Assembly: GCA_902796705.1 (NCBI GenBank)
Contig: CADBQF010000045.1
Coordinates: forward strand, 1 to 9,291
Length of the DNA: 9,291 nucleotides
Source: Ruminococcus flavefaciens
Lineage (GTDB): Bacteria; Bacillota; Clostridia; Oscillospirales; Ruminococcaceae
Direction: 5' to 3'
In this document: positions 1-6,000 of the stretch, one piece after another
Numbering within the stretch: position 1 is the first letter of the stretch
Layout of the letters: every line of letters begins with the position of its first letter
Position numbers and translations under genes: made by a program
Notes under the pieces: model-generated
Databases searched by the model: none
What the model was told of the DNA's origin: nothing
Seen by the model: the letters and a program-made list of their open reading frames with translations, nothing else

Positions 1-1788
1 CCCGGCGACAGCTTAACGGTGTATTTCACTATCAAGACGGCTCAGGGAGGATCTTCCACAACGATCTACAGAGGACGTTCCTTCGACAGCAGCGGAACAG
101 CTTCATTCAGCTATACAGTGCCGAAAGCCGCAGTTTCTATCTGCGTGGATATAGATTATACCCTGACGAAGCCGTCTGCTGAATTCCAGGTACTCCGCAA
201 TGGTGCATCTGCTTCAACGACTACAACAGCTTCCGGCAGCGGCGGAACTGCCACAACGACCACTACGACCGCAAGTTCCGTTCAGCAGGGTACTGTCATC
301 ACCACTACACAGACGACACCCGTTTCGCTCCCGGACGGAAATAACTCCGCAAGTACATTTGTATGTACTTACCGTCCTGTGAGATCAACATACAATGCCG
401 TTCCGACATATTCGCTCTTTACGGATACGGATTATTTACAGGAAGTATCCGACAGCAAGGGGAATATCTATGCTGTTCTCGGCGAAAAAGATACCGTTGC
501 GATGCTCAAAAACGGCAAAAATGACGATCCTGTATGGTTCAGATACAGCGGATTCAATTTCGGAGCGGCAACTATAGGCGACAACGATCAGATGTACATT
601 TTATGGGGAAAGAACCTCCAGAGTACAAGCACTGATGAGAACAATGTCGTCCTTGCAAGATATGACCTTGACGGTACGCTCACAGGTGAATTTCCGCTTT
701 CAAGCTCAATAACAGAAGCAGCTATCCCATTTGATGCAGGAAATGCAAATATCGCCTACAACGGCGGAAAGATCGCTGTTCTTATGGATACTGAATGGAA
801 GAGCGGACATCAGGGCGGCGGATATTTCCGTTTTGATACAGCAAAGGAGCAGTTCGAGTTCGCCAAGTCGAACACCTGCTCGCACTCGTTCGGAGTCAGC
901 CTTATCCCGTTCAAAAACGGATTTATCTCGATACAGAGAGGCGACTGCTACGACAGAGCTATCGTCTTCCATGAACTTGAAAACACGAAGAAAGTCCTCG
1001 TCAAGAGAATGGCATATACTATAAGCAGCATCTACAACGAGCCCGGACAGCATCAGAATGCGACTTTCACATATATGGGCGGAACTGCTGCAACTTCTGA
1101 GACATTCGCCGTTGCCGGAAAATCCGAGCGTTTCTATACATCGAACAACTATGCCGACTATTCTACTGATACATATGATGTTTTCGTCCGCCTCATGCCG
1201 CACAATATCACGGATACGCTCCCTCTCGCAGGCGAATACAGAAAAGATGTGCTTACCGGCAAGATAGTCGATACGAATGTTGTATGGCTCACGAATTCCG
1301 ATAAGACTCATCAGGCAGGCAATGTCAAGATCGTTTCGCTCAGCGGCGACCGCTACTGCGTTCTCTGGGAAGAGCTTACCGAAAAGAAATTCTCAGACGT
1401 ATGCTATGTGATACTCGACAAATACGGAAACAGACTCACCGGAAAGATAACAGTTGATAACGCAAGACTGTCTTCAACAAGTATCCAGCCGATAGTTCAG
1501 AATGATGTTCTGACATGGGCTGTTGCTGATGCGAAAAACAATAACGTTACATGGTACACGCTCGATACCTCCAAAGCTGTATCAGCAGAAGAAGTTAAAG
1601 GCGATGTGAACTGCGACGGTGAATTCAGCATAGCAGATGCCGTTCTCCTCAGAAAATATATCCTCAAAGGAGCAACTCTCACCGAAAAAGGTGCAGAAGC
1701 TGCCGATTTCAACTCCGACGGAGCGATAGACATTTTCGACAGTATCCTTATGAACGGAGCCGTTGTCAGCGTACTGTCAGAAAGCTGA
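1..1788 (+). CDS. Secreted dockerin type I protein (5' end missing)
   Basis: The reading frame is open from base 1 (PGDSLTVYF...), so the gene begins upstream of the window; the GTG at 19 is not a credible start. The visible 595 residues comprise: about 1-68, the end of a beta-rich module; about 69-115, a Thr/Ser/Gly-rich linker typical of extracellular multidomain proteins; about 116-525, a long domain rich in short beta-like segments with recurring Asp/Gly turns, which may be a beta-propeller; and about 533-595, a type I dockerin. The dockerin shows two calcium-loop repeats, DVNCDG...AD and DFNSDG...FD, each with Asp/Asn/Asp at loop positions 1, 3 and 5 and Asp at 12. Dockerins of this family bind cohesins on scaffoldins, so the protein is probably secreted and docked on a cellulosome; the signal peptide would lie outside the window. 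I recognise no glycoside hydrolase, esterase or lyase motif, so the central domain's activity is unknown. The dockerin call is firm. Confidence 0.88.
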   Translation, partial: PGDSLTVYFTIKTAQGGSSTTIYRGRSFDSSGTASFSYTVPKAAVSICVDIDYTLTKPSAEFQVLRNGASASTTTTASGSGGTATTTTTTASSVQQGTVITTTQTTPVSLPDGNNSASTFVCTYRPVRSTYNAVPTYSLFTDTDYLQEVSDSKGNIYAVLGEKDTVAMLKNGKNDDPVWFRYSGFNFGAATIGDNDQMYILWGKNLQSTSTDENNVVLARYDLDGTLTGEFPLSSSITEAAIPFDAGNANIAYNGGKIAVLMDTEWKSGHQGGGYFRFDTAKEQFEFAKSNTCSHSFGVSLIPFKNGFISIQRGDCYDRAIVFHELENTKKVLVKRMAYTISSIYNEPGQHQNATFTYMGGTAATSETFAVAGKSERFYTSNNYADYSTDTYDVFVRLMPHNITDTLPLAGEYRKDVLTGKIVDTNVVWLTNSDKTHQAGNVKIVSLSGDRYCVLWEELTEKKFSDVCYVILDKYGNRLTGKITVDNARLSSTSIQPIVQNDVLTWAVADAKNNNVTWYTLDTSKAVSAEEVKGDVNCDGEFSIADAVLLRKYILKGATLTEKGAEAADFNSDGAIDIFDSILMNGAVVSVLSES

Positions 1789-1820
1789 AATAAAAATATG
1801 CACAAATAGCAAAAAAACAC

Positions 1821-1849
1821 TTGCAAAAATATTCAGTTCAGGTTATAAT
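1821..1849 (+). promoter_or_regulatory. Sigma-A-type promoter for the SGNH-like gene
   Basis: TTGCAA at 1821-1826 (4 of 6 matches to TTGACA) and a perfect TATAAT at 1844-1849 are separated by 17 bp. The predicted start of transcription, about 1855-1858, falls on the first bases of the leader hairpin. The promoter begins 32 bases after the stop of the dockerin gene, so the downstream gene is probably transcribed independently. Confidence 0.7.
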
Positions 1850-1852
1850 AAT

Positions 1853-1948
1853 ATTAAGGCAGCTTCAGGGGTGATGTTACTAATCCTCTGAAGTTGCCTT
1901 AATGCCGCAAGTCGGCAGCATTACGGTTGCCGTATACCGGAATTCGGC
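1853..1948 (+). promoter_or_regulatory. Structured 5' leader of the SGNH-like mRNA
   Basis: The leader opens with a long hairpin: 1853-1871 pairs with 1885-1903 over 19 base pairs, including two G-U wobbles, around a 13-base loop. Further short stems follow: GCCG (1904-1907) with CGGC (1913-1916); TACGG (1922-1926) with CCGTA (1930-1934); and CCG (1937-1939) with CGG (1945-1947). No run of T follows the large hairpin, so it is not a standard intrinsic terminator for the dockerin gene. Its position at the predicted transcript start suggests an mRNA-stabilising 5' stem-loop or a cis-regulatory RNA. I could not match it to a riboswitch class that I know. Confidence 0.5.
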
Positions 1949-1955
1949 GTTCAAT

Positions 1956-1962
1956 GGAGAGA
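1956..1962 (+). promoter_or_regulatory. Ribosome binding site fixing the SGNH-like gene start
   Basis: GGAGAGA sits just upstream of the ATG at 1965. It favours that start over an in-frame ATG at 1902, which lies inside the leader hairpin and has no Shine-Dalgarno sequence. Confidence 0.75.
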
Positions 1963-1964
1963 TT

Positions 1965-2816
1965 ATGGATAACAAACGAAATACAAGAAGGATCTCTGAC
2001 AGAAAGAAAAGCAGACCAAAGATCCGTTTCAATATCTGGGTAATGATAATAATATTCGTGCTTTCATTTGCAGCCTGTTTTGTGCTGTATATGCTTGCTG
2101 CGAATTTCAATGACAACTTCGTCCTCGAAGAATCGAGCATAGTCGTTGAAGAAACACCGACTGAGAATACGTCCGTCCAGCAGGCAGAAGATGAAGGATC
2201 ACCTGAGCCGCAGAAAAAGCCGAGAGAGAGCGTTACGAATCCCGTTCCTCAGTCATCTCCGGCAGATGCGTCCGAGCATTTTTCAAAGAGCTGCCTTATA
2301 ACAGACTCAACTATAGCTGAAATGGCCGGATATACGGCTTTCAAGGACGTTCTCACAGATCCGTCCCTCAATGCCGCTGCCTGCAATACAGCAAAGATCG
2401 AAAGCTCATTCGGTACAGTTACGGCATATGAGACTATCAAGCTCAAAAAGCCGCAGAACGTTTACCTCATGCTCGGCAGTGATATCGGAACTTCTGAGGT
2501 AAGCACCATGATATCTGAGTACACGAACCTCATCGAGAACCTTACAGAGTATTTCCCGGATATGAATATCTACATCATGCAGCTCCCGCCGGTGATAGCT
2601 GATACGGAAACTGTAAAGAATGAAACGATAAACGATTATAACAAGAAGCTCCTTGCTCTTGCTGATAAGGAATGCGTTTACTGCCTCGATACGAACACAG
2701 CTCTCAAGTCTGTAGAGGGGAACCTCAAGGAAGAATACTGGTCAGCAGAAACGAAGACTCTGTCTCCTGATGCTTATTCGACACTTGCATCGTATATCCT
2801 TTCTCATGTGGCATGA
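1965..2816 (+). CDS. Membrane-anchored SGNH/GDSL-like protein, degenerate
   Basis: This 283-residue protein has a basic cytoplasmic N-terminus (about 1-22), one transmembrane segment (about 24-46), a low-complexity Glu/Pro/Ser/Thr stretch (about 54-105) and an extracytoplasmic domain (about 107-283). The domain has the order of an SGNH/GDSL hydrolase: a block I-like ITDS (Asp114, Ser115), a block III-like LMLGSD (169-173), a helix, the YIMQLPPV strand and a C-terminal LSPDAY...LASYIL segment. Members of this family normally have GDS in block I, GxND in block III and DxxH in block V. Here Gly of GDS is Thr, Asn of GxND is Ser172, and the block V Asp and His align with Glu262 and Thr265. The fold is therefore plausible but hydrolase activity is doubtful. 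Active members usually deacylate cell-wall or capsular sugars. The gene stands alone, with its own promoter, structured leader and terminator. The SGNH assignment rests on motif order only; the membrane anchor is secure. Confidence 0.62.
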   Translation: MDNKRNTRRISDRKKSRPKIRFNIWVMIIIFVLSFAACFVLYMLAANFNDNFVLEESSIVVEETPTENTSVQQAEDEGSPEPQKKPRESVTNPVPQSSPADASEHFSKSCLITDSTIAEMAGYTAFKDVLTDPSLNAAACNTAKIESSFGTVTAYETIKLKKPQNVYLMLGSDIGTSEVSTMISEYTNLIENLTEYFPDMNIYIMQLPPVIADTETVKNETINDYNKKLLALADKECVYCLDTNTALKSVEGNLKEEYWSAETKTLSPDAYSTLASYILSHVA

Positions 2817-2821
2817 CATAC

Positions 2822-2858
2822 AGCCTGACACTATATATTGTGTCAGGCTATTTATTTT
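2822..2858 (+). terminator. Intrinsic terminator of the SGNH-like gene
   Basis: A perfect 10 bp stem, AGCCTGACAC (2822-2831) with GTGTCAGGCT (2840-2849), encloses an 8-base AT loop and is followed by ATTTATTTT. It starts 6 bases after the stop codon. The inner stem and loop form a palindrome that matches a NrdR box (see separate entry). Confidence 0.85.
2828..2843 (+). promoter_or_regulatory. NrdR-box-like palindrome inside the terminator
   Basis: ACACTATATATTGTGT matches the NrdR box consensus acaCwAtATaTwGtgt, as I recall it, at all 16 positions. NrdR is the ATP-cone zinc-ribbon repressor of ribonucleotide reductase genes, and the next gene downstream is nrdD. The site lies about 165 bp upstream of the predicted nrdD transcription start, which is far for a classical NrdR site, and its dyad is part of the terminator stem. 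It may be a distal operator, or a coincidence of an AT-loop hairpin. Confidence 0.45.
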
Positions 2859-2973
2859 AACTAAATTTCCATTTTCTCGCAATATAGCTAAAATCTTGAT
2901 TATCCCCGAAATTATTCGTCAGAACGTACAAAATATGCGTTTTAAAATTTCTTTCCATTGTTCAGATATACGG

Positions 2974-3002
2974 TTGACAATGGATTTTTTTTGTAGTATA
3001 CT
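2974..3002 (+). promoter_or_regulatory. Promoter of the nrdDG operon
   Basis: A perfect TTGACA (2974-2979) is followed after 17 bp by TATACT (2997-3002, 5 of 6 matches to TATAAT). The predicted transcription start is about 3009, giving a leader of roughly 50 nt. The rest of the gap from 2859 to 2973 is AT-rich, and I see no gene or other motif in it. Confidence 0.8.
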
Positions 3003-3025
3003 AATATACAGTTTACAAACGGAAC

Positions 3026-3041
3026 ATACTATATCTTGTGT
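3026..3041 (+). promoter_or_regulatory. NrdR box (operator) of nrdDG
   Basis: ATACTATATCTTGTGT matches the NrdR box consensus acaCwAtATaTwGtgt at 14 of 16 positions, with one mismatch in each half-site. It lies just downstream of the predicted transcription start and 1 base before the nrdD Shine-Dalgarno sequence, a position where bound repressor would block transcription. NrdR boxes usually come in pairs; a weak partner (10 of 16) at 2999-3014 overlaps the -10 element, but its spacing of 27 bp differs from the usual 31-32 bp. Confidence 0.6.
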
Positions 3042-3042
3042 T

Positions 3043-3047
3043 GGAGG
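3043..3047 (+). promoter_or_regulatory. Ribosome binding site fixing the nrdD start
   Basis: GGAGG lies 10 bases before the ATG at 3058. The reading frame extends back to an ATG at 2770, but that start lies inside the preceding gene and upstream of its terminator and of the nrdD promoter. The protein from 3058 begins MIIHIMKRDGR, the normal start of an ATP-cone domain. Confidence 0.8.
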
Positions 3048-3057
3048 TAGTGCAGAG

Positions 3058-5373
3058 ATGATTATTCACATTATGAAAAGGGACGGCAGAAAGGTGCCGT
3101 TCAATATCGAGAAGATCGCTAATGCTATTTTCAAGGCTGCCCAGTCATGCGGAGGTACTGATTTCAGCGTTGCCATGGACGCTGCTGCCGAAGTATGCAG
3201 AGTCTATGAAGCGGAAAATCCCGGTAAAGTCCCGACAGTCGAGGAGATACAGGATCTCGTCGAGAAGACTCTTATCGAAAAAGGCCACGCTAAGACCGCA
3301 AAGGCTTATATCCTTTACAGATATGAGCGTACACGTTCAAGAGAAATGAAGACCAACCTCATGTGCGTCCTCAACGAGCTTACTTTCAGCCCGGCAAAAG
3401 ACAGCGACATCAAGCGTGAGAATGCCAATATCGACGGCGATACTGCTATGGGAACGATGCTCAAATACGGCTCTGTTTCCGCAAAGGAGTACTACGAGAT
3501 GTACGTCCTTGAACCGGAACACGCAAAGGCTCACAGAAACGGTGATATCCATATCCACGACCTTGATTTCTATACTCTTACAACTACCTGCACACAGATA
3601 GACCTGAAAAAGCTCTTCTCCAACGGATTCTCGACAGGTCACGGATTTCTCAGAGAGCCGAACGATATATCGAGCTATTCAGCACTTGCCTGTATCGCTA
3701 TCCAGTCCAATCAGAACGATCAGCACGGCGGTCAGAGCATACCTACTTTCGACTACGCTATGGCAGAAGGCGTAAAGAAGACTTACGCTTCACGCTATAT
3801 ACAGAACGTTGCAAGGGCATTATCGCTCATAGGCGGTGTTGAGAAAGAGTTCGAGGCTGCTGATTCCATAAAGAAAGAACTCGCAGAACAGGGACTCAAA
3901 CCCACTCTTGCTGATGATAACGGCTATTCCGAAAAGGAAGCAGAGCTTCTTCTCAACTACACCGACAAGGAGACAGCCGCAAAGATCCAGTCTTTCGCTA
4001 AACGAAATGCAGAAAAGGAAACAGACCGTGCTACTTATCAGGCTATGGAAGCTCTTATCCATAACCTCAATACGATGAACAGCCGTGCCGGTGCCCAGAC
4101 TCCGTTCAGCTCGATAAACTACGGTACAGATACTTCTCCGGAAGGCAGAATGGTCATCAAGAACGTTCTCCTCGCTCAGGAGGCAGGTCTCGGAAACGGC
4201 GAGACTCCTATCTTCCCGATACATATATTCAAAATAAAGGACGGTATCAACTACAATCCCACCGATCCGAACTATGACCTCTTCAAACTTGCGTGCAGAG
4301 TTTCCGCAAAGAGACTCTTCCCGAACTTCTCATTCATCGATGCTCCCTACAATCTCCAGTATTATAAAGAAGGCAACCCCGATACAGAAATAGCTTATAT
4401 GGGCTGCCGTACAAGAGTTATCGGAAACAACTACGATCCTTCAAGAGAGATAGTAACAGGCAGAGGAAATCTCAGCTTCACTTCAATAAATCTCCCCAGA
4501 CTTGCCATAAAAGCAGATCACAACGTAGGTCTTTTCTTTGAGATGCTCGAAGAGATGCTCGACCTTACGATCGACCAGCTCATGCACAGATTCAGGATAC
4601 AGTGCCAGAAGAAAGTCCGCAATTTCCCGTTCCTCATGGGACAGGGCATCTGGATGGATTCCGACAAGCTCTCACCTGATGATACTATCGAAGAGGTACT
4701 CAAACACGGTACTCTCTCAGTAGGATTCATCGGACTTGCTGAAACTCTCAAAGCTCTTATCGGTGCTCACCACGGAGAAAGCGAAGAAGCAAGGGAACTC
4801 GGCCTTGAAATAGTTACAGCTATGAGAAAACGTCTTGATGAGGAGGCAAAGCGTACAGGCCTCAACTTCTCGCTCCTTGCAACTCCGGCAGAAGGACTCT
4901 CCGGCAGATTTGTCAGAATGGACGCTAAGAAGTACGGCATCATTGAAGGCGTTACAGACCGTGACTACTACACTAACTCATTCCATGTACCGGTATATTA
5001 TCCTATAAGTGCATTTGAGAAGATAAAGATAGAAGCCCCCTACCACGAGCTTACAAATGCCGGTCATATAAGCTATATCGAGCTTGACGGCGATCCGCTC
5101 GAAAACCTTCCTGCATTTGAGAAGATCGTTCGCTGCATGAAGGAATCAGGCATCGGCTACGGTGCTATAAATCACCCTGTTGACCGTGATCCGTGCTGCG
5201 GATATACGGGTATAATCGGTGATACCTGCCCATGCTGCGGCAGAAAGGAACACTCCGGAAACGTCGCATTCGACAGGATAAGACGTATCACAGGCTACCT
5301 CGTAGGCACTCTCGACCGCTTCAACAACGGAAAGCGTGCTGAGGAACACGACAGAGTCAAACATAGTATTTAA
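3058..5373 (+). CDS. nrdD: Anaerobic ribonucleoside-triphosphate reductase, class III
   Basis: NrdD reduces ribonucleoside triphosphates to deoxy forms using a glycyl radical, supplying DNA precursors in anaerobes. The 771-residue product has the expected family architecture: an N-terminal ATP-cone for allosteric control (about 2-95, with KRDGRKVPF), the ten-stranded barrel core, and a C-terminal zinc and glycyl-radical region. Cys450 in MGCR is the likely thiyl-radical cysteine and Cys178 in TTTCTQ the likely partner on the opposite strand. Cys713, 714, 724, 726 and 727 form the zinc-ribbon region. Gly746 in RITGYLVG, followed by RFNNGK, is the predicted radical site near the C-terminus. By recollection of other NrdD proteins, the first zinc knuckle usually reads CPxCG; here it is DPCCG. 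The gene is 9 bases upstream of nrdG, which encodes its activase, and both are probably cotranscribed from the promoter at 2974 under NrdR control. The identification is secure; the roles of individual cysteines are by family analogy. Confidence 0.97.
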   Translation: MIIHIMKRDGRKVPFNIEKIANAIFKAAQSCGGTDFSVAMDAAAEVCRVYEAENPGKVPTVEEIQDLVEKTLIEKGHAKTAKAYILYRYERTRSREMKTNLMCVLNELTFSPAKDSDIKRENANIDGDTAMGTMLKYGSVSAKEYYEMYVLEPEHAKAHRNGDIHIHDLDFYTLTTTCTQIDLKKLFSNGFSTGHGFLREPNDISSYSALACIAIQSNQNDQHGGQSIPTFDYAMAEGVKKTYASRYIQNVARALSLIGGVEKEFEAADSIKKELAEQGLKPTLADDNGYSEKEAELLLNYTDKETAAKIQSFAKRNAEKETDRATYQAMEALIHNLNTMNSRAGAQTPFSSINYGTDTSPEGRMVIKNVLLAQEAGLGNGETPIFPIHIFKIKDGINYNPTDPNYDLFKLACRVSAKRLFPNFSFIDAPYNLQYYKEGNPDTEIAYMGCRTRVIGNNYDPSREIVTGRGNLSFTSINLPRLAIKADHNVGLFFEMLEEMLDLTIDQLMHRFRIQCQKKVRNFPFLMGQGIWMDSDKLSPDDTIEEVLKHGTLSVGFIGLAETLKALIGAHHGESEEARELGLEIVTAMRKRLDEEAKRTGLNFSLLATPAEGLSGRFVRMDAKKYGIIEGVTDRDYYTNSFHVPVYYPISAFEKIKIEAPYHELTNAGHISYIELDGDPLENLPAFEKIVRCMKESGIGYGAINHPVDRDPCCGYTGIIGDTCPCCGRKEHSGNVAFDRIRRITGYLVGTLDRFNNGKRAEEHDRVKHSI

Positions 5374-5382
5374 GGTGATTTA

Positions 5383-5889
5383 ATGGAACTCAGAATAGCC
5401 GGTACAGTCAACGATTCTATCGTTGACGGACCGGGGATCAGATTTACGATATTCACTCAGGGCTGTCCGCACGATTGCAAGGGCTGCCATAATCCGCAGA
5501 CTCACGACTTCGGCGGAGGAAGTATCGTCGATACAGATGAACTCCTTTCAAAGATTAAGTCGAATCCGCTGCTCGACGGAGTTACATTCAGCGGCGGTGA
5601 GCCATTCTGTCAGGCTCATATACTTGCTGAACTCGGCAAAGAGATAAAAGAACTCGGACTTGATATAATTACTTATACCGGTTATACTTTTGAGGAGCTT
5701 TACTCCGGACGTGAAAAAAACGACTGGAAAGAACTTCTTGATGTTACTGATATCCTTATAGACGGGCCTTTCATCGAGGAAAAGCGTGACTGGGAGATAC
5801 CTTTCCGTGGGAGCAGCAATCAGCGTTATCTTGATTGTCAGGAAAGCATAAAACAGGGAATACCCATTGATGCTCCGGTAAAAAAATGA
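5383..5889 (+). CDS. nrdG: NrdD-activating enzyme, radical SAM
   Basis: NrdG uses a [4Fe-4S] cluster and S-adenosylmethionine to place the glycyl radical on NrdD. The 168-residue protein is of normal length for the family. It shows the radical-SAM cluster motif CxxxCxxC at Cys28, Cys32 and Cys35 (GCPHDCKGCHN), a DGPGIRFTIF lead-in strand, and the SAM-contacting FSGGEP motif (69-74). The later TYTGYTFEEL and DGPFIEEKRD stretches are also typical of the family. The gene starts 9 bases after the nrdD stop, with an AAGGTGA Shine-Dalgarno sequence at 5372-5378 that overlaps that stop. It is the last gene of the operon and is followed by a strong terminator. Nothing looks truncated or unusual. Confidence 0.96.
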   Translation: MELRIAGTVNDSIVDGPGIRFTIFTQGCPHDCKGCHNPQTHDFGGGSIVDTDELLSKIKSNPLLDGVTFSGGEPFCQAHILAELGKEIKELGLDIITYTGYTFEELYSGREKNDWKELLDVTDILIDGPFIEEKRDWEIPFRGSSNQRYLDCQESIKQGIPIDAPVKK

Positions 5890-5902
5890 ACCCTTTACAG
5901 GA

Positions 5903-5948
5903 AAAAATACGGCGGTATGATCTTTCAGAGAGATACCGCCGTATTTTT
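5903..5948. terminator. Bidirectional terminator between nrdG and the recombinase
   Basis: A perfect 16 bp stem pairs 5903-5918 (AAAAATACGGCGGTAT) with 5933-5948 around a 14-base loop. The arms carry A-runs on the left and T-runs on the right, so the hairpin can end transcription from nrdG on the plus strand and from the convergent recombinase gene on the minus strand. Confidence 0.9.
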
Positions 5949-5974
5949 ATATTACAGAAAAATTTTAACTAAAC

Positions 5975-6000
5975 AGCAGGGGAGTGCTGCTTTTATTTTT
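5975..6000 (+). terminator. Possible second, weak terminator
   Basis: A 5 bp stem, AGCAG (5975-5979) with CTGCT (5987-5991), is followed by TTTTATTTTT. It could back up the nrdG terminator on the plus strand. The T-run overlaps the last codons of the convergent recombinase gene, and the stem is short. Confidence 0.3.

Noticed and set aside
706..1311. 201-codon open frame on the minus strand within the dockerin gene
   Set aside because: It lies fully antisense to a clearly coding domain, and its product shows no recognisable motif. It is a by-product of the codon usage of the real gene.
1853..1903. Intrinsic terminator for the dockerin gene
   Set aside because: The stem is strong but is followed by AATGCCGC, not by a T-run, and it begins right at the predicted start of the next transcript. 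A termination role cannot be excluded, but it is not the best reading.
1853..1948. Cyclic-di-GMP (GEMM) or other known riboswitch
   Set aside because: The GCCGCAAG and CGGTTGCCG words are faintly similar to GEMM elements, but the conserved GGCAAACC core and the second helix pattern are missing.
1902..1964. Upstream start adding 21 residues to the SGNH-like protein
   Set aside because: The ATG lies in the leader hairpin and has no ribosome binding site. The ATG at 1965 has GGAGAGA and gives a typical basic N-terminus followed by a membrane segment.
2878..2893. Additional NrdR box near CGCAATATAGCT
   Set aside because: Only the left half resembles the consensus (about 8 of 16 positions) in an AT-rich stretch, so it is not distinguishable from chance.
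2770..3057. N-terminal extension of NrdD from an ATG at 2770
   Set aside because: It would start inside the SGNH-like gene and run through a strong terminator and the nrdD promoter. The start at 3058 has a GGAGG site and gives a normal ATP-cone N-terminus.
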